The notes below the pieces were generated by a model. It was not told the origin of the DNA and did no database searches. It saw only the letters and a program-made list of their open reading frames with translations. The position numbers and the translations under genes are program-made. This document shows, one piece after another, positions 5,241 through 7,455 of a stretch of DNA of 7,455 nucleotides. Each line of letters starts with the position of its first letter. Position 1 is the stretch's first letter. Source of the stretch: Wenzhouxiangellaceae bacterium (GTDB lineage: Bacteria > Pseudomonadota > Gammaproteobacteria > Xanthomonadales > Wenzhouxiangellaceae); NCBI GenBank assembly GCA_023258355.1, contig JALQZL010000072.1:1-7455 (forward strand), in the 5' to 3' direction.

Positions 5241-5882
5241 ATGCCATCACTTCATCCCAAAGATTGGTCACCAAGACTCAGCGGTTTGGTATTTATGATT
5301 GCAGGCTCGGTGCTTGTGATCGTGACCATGGTGCTGATTAACCGTTTTGCTGAAGGGCCAAATCAATTAAATCAGACCCAAGCGACGGCCTTTAATGTCG
5401 AGCGTCCGCAGCAAACGCCACCGGCGAGGCTTGCACCACCCCCGCCACCCCCACCCAGACGGTCTCCGCCGACGCCACCTGCGGTGGCGCTGAACACTAA
5501 TTTGTCGGGCATCGACTTTGGATTGCCAGCCTTTGACGGGGGCGAATTGAGTGCTTTGCAAGATCAATTGTTGGGCGATACCAGTGATGTGGTCATGACC
5601 AACGATTTGGTGGACTCCCCACCACGACCTGTTCAACAAGCGCCGATGGCTTATCCATCGAAAGCCAGAGCCCAAGGTCTTGAGGGTTACGTTGTGCTGT
5701 CTTTGTTGATTTCGGCAAGCGGTGAGATCGAAAAAGTGCAGGTGCTTGAGGCCACGCCTGCTGGTGTGTTTGAAGACGCTGCTTTGGCTGGCATTCGCGA
5801 CTGGCGCTTTGAGCCTGCCCAATATCAGGGCCGAAGTGTCAAGGTCTGGGCTCGTCAGCGCATTCGATTTGATTTGGGATAA
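5241..5882 (+). CDS. tonB: TonB energy transducer
   Basis: A 213-residue inner-membrane-anchored periplasmic protein that carries energy from ExbB/ExbD to outer-membrane receptors. Seen: a cytoplasmic N-terminus, one uncleaved membrane helix at about 13-34, a proline-rich segment at about 60-80 including seven consecutive prolines (66-72), a linker with no Lys-Pro or Glu-Pro repeats, and a TonB C-terminal domain at about 128-212. The domain shows the family pattern: 'YPSKARAQGLEGYVVLSLLI' (138-157), then 'SGEIEKVQVLEATPAG', 'FEDAALAGIRDWRFEPA' and a final 'RQRIRF'. The membrane helix has Ser14 but Phe18 where the E. coli SxxxH motif has His20. It is slightly shorter than E. coli TonB (239). 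The start is supported by AGGAG at 5228-5232. Position after exbB-exbD and before a TPR gene matches the TonB2-type gene order. Confidence 0.93.
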   Translation: MPSLHPKDWSPRLSGLVFMIAGSVLVIVTMVLINRFAEGPNQLNQTQATAFNVERPQQTPPARLAPPPPPPPRRSPPTPPAVALNTNLSGIDFGLPAFDGGELSALQDQLLGDTSDVVMTNDLVDSPPRPVQQAPMAYPSKARAQGLEGYVVLSLLISASGEIEKVQVLEATPAGVFEDAALAGIRDWRFEPAQYQGRSVKVWARQRIRFDLG

Positions 5883-5904
5883 GCAACCGGGCCTGTCTTT
5901 TTCC

Positions 5905-7104
5905 ATGATGATCCTGTCTTTGATTTTTGGCCGCCTCGGTGTGAGCGATTTTGGATGTCGCTTGGCATTGTGTTTGATGCTGTGGCTGTCGATGCCAAGC
6001 CTCTGGGCACAGTCTGACATTCCTGAAGAGTCCATCGAGCGATTGCCTCTAGCGGCGCTGCTGATTGGCGATGGTAACTATCAAAGAGCGCGGCAAGTGT
6101 TGGCTGGCGTGGATATCGAAGCTGAAGACTTTGATGCGCCCAGATACCATACCCTCGCTGGGTTAGTGGCCCTGAATCTCAAAGAAAATGCTTTGGCGGT
6201 GGCTGAGTTCAATCAGGCTCTTGAGGCGGGTCAAACAGCACCAGTGATTTATTTGTACCTGGCTCAAGCGCACTTCGGTCAAGAGGCGTATGAGGAGACG
6301 CTGGAGGCATTGGACAGTGCAGGAGAGGCAACAACGGAGATCCCTTCAGCGTATTTAATTCGCGCACAGTCTCTGTGGTTTTTAGGACGGTTCGATGAGG
6401 CATGGTCCGTCCTTAATCAAGGACGCTCTCAATTTCCAGAGCGCGCATCAGACTTCGCCCGCCGACAAATTTTTTTGCTGGTCGAGCAGGGTCTTTATCA
6501 GGCAGCTGTCTTCGAGGCGCAACGCTTGATCGCGTTGTCGGAGGGAGACATCACAGACGCATTGGCCGTCGGGAATGCCTTGCTCAAAGCCGATCAGGCC
6601 CAAGAAGCGACGGTTCTTTTGGAAGAGGCCATGTTGCGAGCACCGGCAGATGCCACCGTGGCTAAGTTACTTGCGCAGGCCTACTTGGTCCAATCTATGC
6701 CGCTTGCGGCAGCAGAGGTGCTAAGACGGGGAGCTTACTTCAACAGTGATCTTTTGGTTGAGGCTGCTGAGCTTTTTCGTCAAACAGGTCGGTTAACAGA
6801 AGCGCTTAGTTTGAATGGTCAAGCCATCGATCAGTCTAAAAAGTTGAAGCAGCGTCTAGCGATCTTAATCGGACTGGAGCGCTTTACCCAAGCCGCTGCC
6901 ATGGCCGATGACTTAAAACGCGTTCAGCTCATCGAGGAAGAAGAAGTTCGTTATGCACTGGCTTATGCTTACTTCAAAACAGGTGACTTTGCGTCAGCCA
7001 GAGCCGAGTTATTTTTCCTAGAGACCGCTGAGAACTTCCGCAAAGCCACTGAACTCCGGCGGGTGATGAGTGAGTGCGAAGAGCAACGCTGGTTGTGTCT
7101 TTAA
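5905..7104 (+). CDS. Exported TPR-repeat protein of the TonB operon
   Basis: A 399-residue protein with a signal peptide: Arg19, hydrophobic core at about 20-29 and a likely signal peptidase I site after 'SLWA' (residue 35). The mature part is almost entirely helical, with degenerate TPR units visible at about 46-70, 81-108, 115-138, 149-176, 216-248 and 349-372; for example, 'GDGNYQRARQVLAG', 'LGRFDEAWSVLNQG' and 'KTGDFASARAELFFLE' show the small-residue A and F/Y spacing of TPRs. A TPR gene after tonB is part of the known TonB2-type layout; such proteins are thought to act as periplasmic scaffolds, but the partner here is unknown. The start is uncertain: ATG 5905 leaves a 22-base gap after tonB, ATG 5908 is next to it, and GTG 5941 would give a more compact 23-residue signal peptide. 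None has a clear ribosome site. The reading frame continues upstream into tonB, but that part is a shadow of tonB. The last residues are 'EEQRWLCL'. Confidence 0.85.
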   Translation: MMILSLIFGRLGVSDFGCRLALCLMLWLSMPSLWAQSDIPEESIERLPLAALLIGDGNYQRARQVLAGVDIEAEDFDAPRYHTLAGLVALNLKENALAVAEFNQALEAGQTAPVIYLYLAQAHFGQEAYEETLEALDSAGEATTEIPSAYLIRAQSLWFLGRFDEAWSVLNQGRSQFPERASDFARRQIFLLVEQGLYQAAVFEAQRLIALSEGDITDALAVGNALLKADQAQEATVLLEEAMLRAPADATVAKLLAQAYLVQSMPLAAAEVLRRGAYFNSDLLVEAAELFRQTGRLTEALSLNGQAIDQSKKLKQRLAILIGLERFTQAAAMADDLKRVQLIEEEEVRYALAYAYFKTGDFASARAELFFLETAENFRKATELRRVMSECEEQRWLCL

Positions 7105-7455
7105 ATGAATAAGCCTCTTGTTGTACTGGGTTTCATATTGGCTGGCTGGGTAGCCTCGCCGTTGGCAGCACAAACAGCCAGTGAGGCGCCGGAGTTGGCT
7201 GATCTGACCGTTGTTGTTTTCGAAAATGGCCGCCCAGTGCCTGGCTTGGTGGTGTCACTCGATGAGGTCGTGGGTCGAACGGCAGACACCGGGCTTTGGC
7301 AAGGACAGGTGCCCGCTCGGCTGCAAACCCTCACGGTCTCAGAAGACGAGCAAGTCTTGGCTCGCCTCAGGCTTCAACTCCAGCGTGAGGAAATCATCCA
7401 GGTCATCGTCAGTTTAAAAGGGGCAGATAGACAAGCTTATGTGAGCATCGAGAGT
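7105..7455 (+). CDS. Exported protein with a possible carboxypeptidase-regulatory-like domain (3' end outside window)
   Basis: An open frame of 117 codons runs from ATG 7105 to the window end without a stop. Its ATG directly follows the TAA of the TPR gene, so it is probably translated by coupling in the same operon; no clear Shine-Dalgarno is visible. The N-terminus is a convincing signal peptide (Lys3, hydrophobic core about 5-16, probable cleavage after 'PLAA' near residue 22). The next region, 'DLTVVVFENGRPVPGLVVSL' (33-52) followed by 'GRTADTGLWQGQVPA' (57-71), resembles a carboxypeptidase-regulatory or other small beta-sandwich domain (extra-G-x-P-v-x-G-v pattern followed by T-d-x-G). 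Such domains often precede TonB-dependent receptor barrels, and the operon context makes a receptor or receptor partner a reasonable guess. No plug domain or TonB box is seen, so the identity is not proven. Confidence 0.62.
   Translation, partial: MNKPLVVLGFILAGWVASPLAAQTASEAPELADLTVVVFENGRPVPGLVVSLDEVVGRTADTGLWQGQVPARLQTLTVSEDEQVLARLRLQLQREEIIQVIVSLKGADRQAYVSIES

Noticed and set aside
5722..5904. Longer N-terminus for the TPR protein, overlapping tonB
   Set aside because: The added part is the alternate frame of the TonB C-terminal domain, and the signal peptide lies after ATG 5905.
5367..6035. Long minus-strand open frame (222 codons) opposite tonB
   Set aside because: It is antisense to tonB and the TPR start, is Arg/Trp/His-rich in the part opposite the proline codons, and shows no recognisable domain; it is a shadow of the real coding strand.

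Overview
The window is a compact, all-plus-strand stretch of a gammaproteobacterial chromosome, probably a marine or other free-living aquatic lineage. The basis is moderate GC by eye, an FtsB and a DapE of proteobacterial type, and a TonB2/TtpC-type energy transduction operon of the kind described in Vibrio and relatives. Species cannot be named from this sequence. There are no tRNA or rRNA genes, insertion sequences, CRISPR arrays or phage genes.

Region 1 (1-1780) holds three closely packed genes: the 3' end of dapE (lysine/diaminopimelate biosynthesis), ftsB (divisome protein, overlapping dapE by one base), and a membrane-anchored CadC-like regulator. The regulator has a cytoplasmic winged helix, one membrane helix and a periplasmic TolB-N/FlgO-like domain. 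Region 2 (1781-1911) is the only sizeable intergenic gap. It carries a plausible sigma70 promoter with a perfect 7-bp inverted repeat whose arms flank the -10 element. Region 3 (1912-7455) is an apparent single operon: DUF3450 coiled-coil periplasmic protein, TtpC-like ExbB fusion, ExbB, ExbD, TonB, exported TPR protein, and the start of an exported protein that runs off the window. Neighbouring genes overlap by 1-4 bases, abut, or lie 6-31 bases apart.

How the genes probably work together: ExbB (three membrane helices) and ExbD (one helix with the key Asp) form the proton-driven motor that energises TonB. TonB spans the periplasm and pulls on outer-membrane receptors. The TtpC-like protein adds a second MotA/TolQ/ExbB domain behind a large periplasmic coiled coil, and the DUF3450 protein is also a periplasmic coiled coil likely to partner it. 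The TPR protein and the last, truncated exported protein (possibly a TonB-dependent receptor or an accessory to one) sit at the output end. The CadC-like protein directly upstream is an obvious candidate local regulator, but that rests only on position.

The core operon is a known type, so I do not claim a wholly new system. The less ordinary points are: both ExbB-family proteins lack the TM3 glutamate of E. coli ExbB; TonB lacks the membrane His of the SxxxH motif; a perfect 8-bp stem-loop spans the exbD stop codon at the exbD-tonB junction; an inverted repeat straddles the -10 of the operon promoter; and a one-component membrane regulator is linked to a TonB2-type operon.
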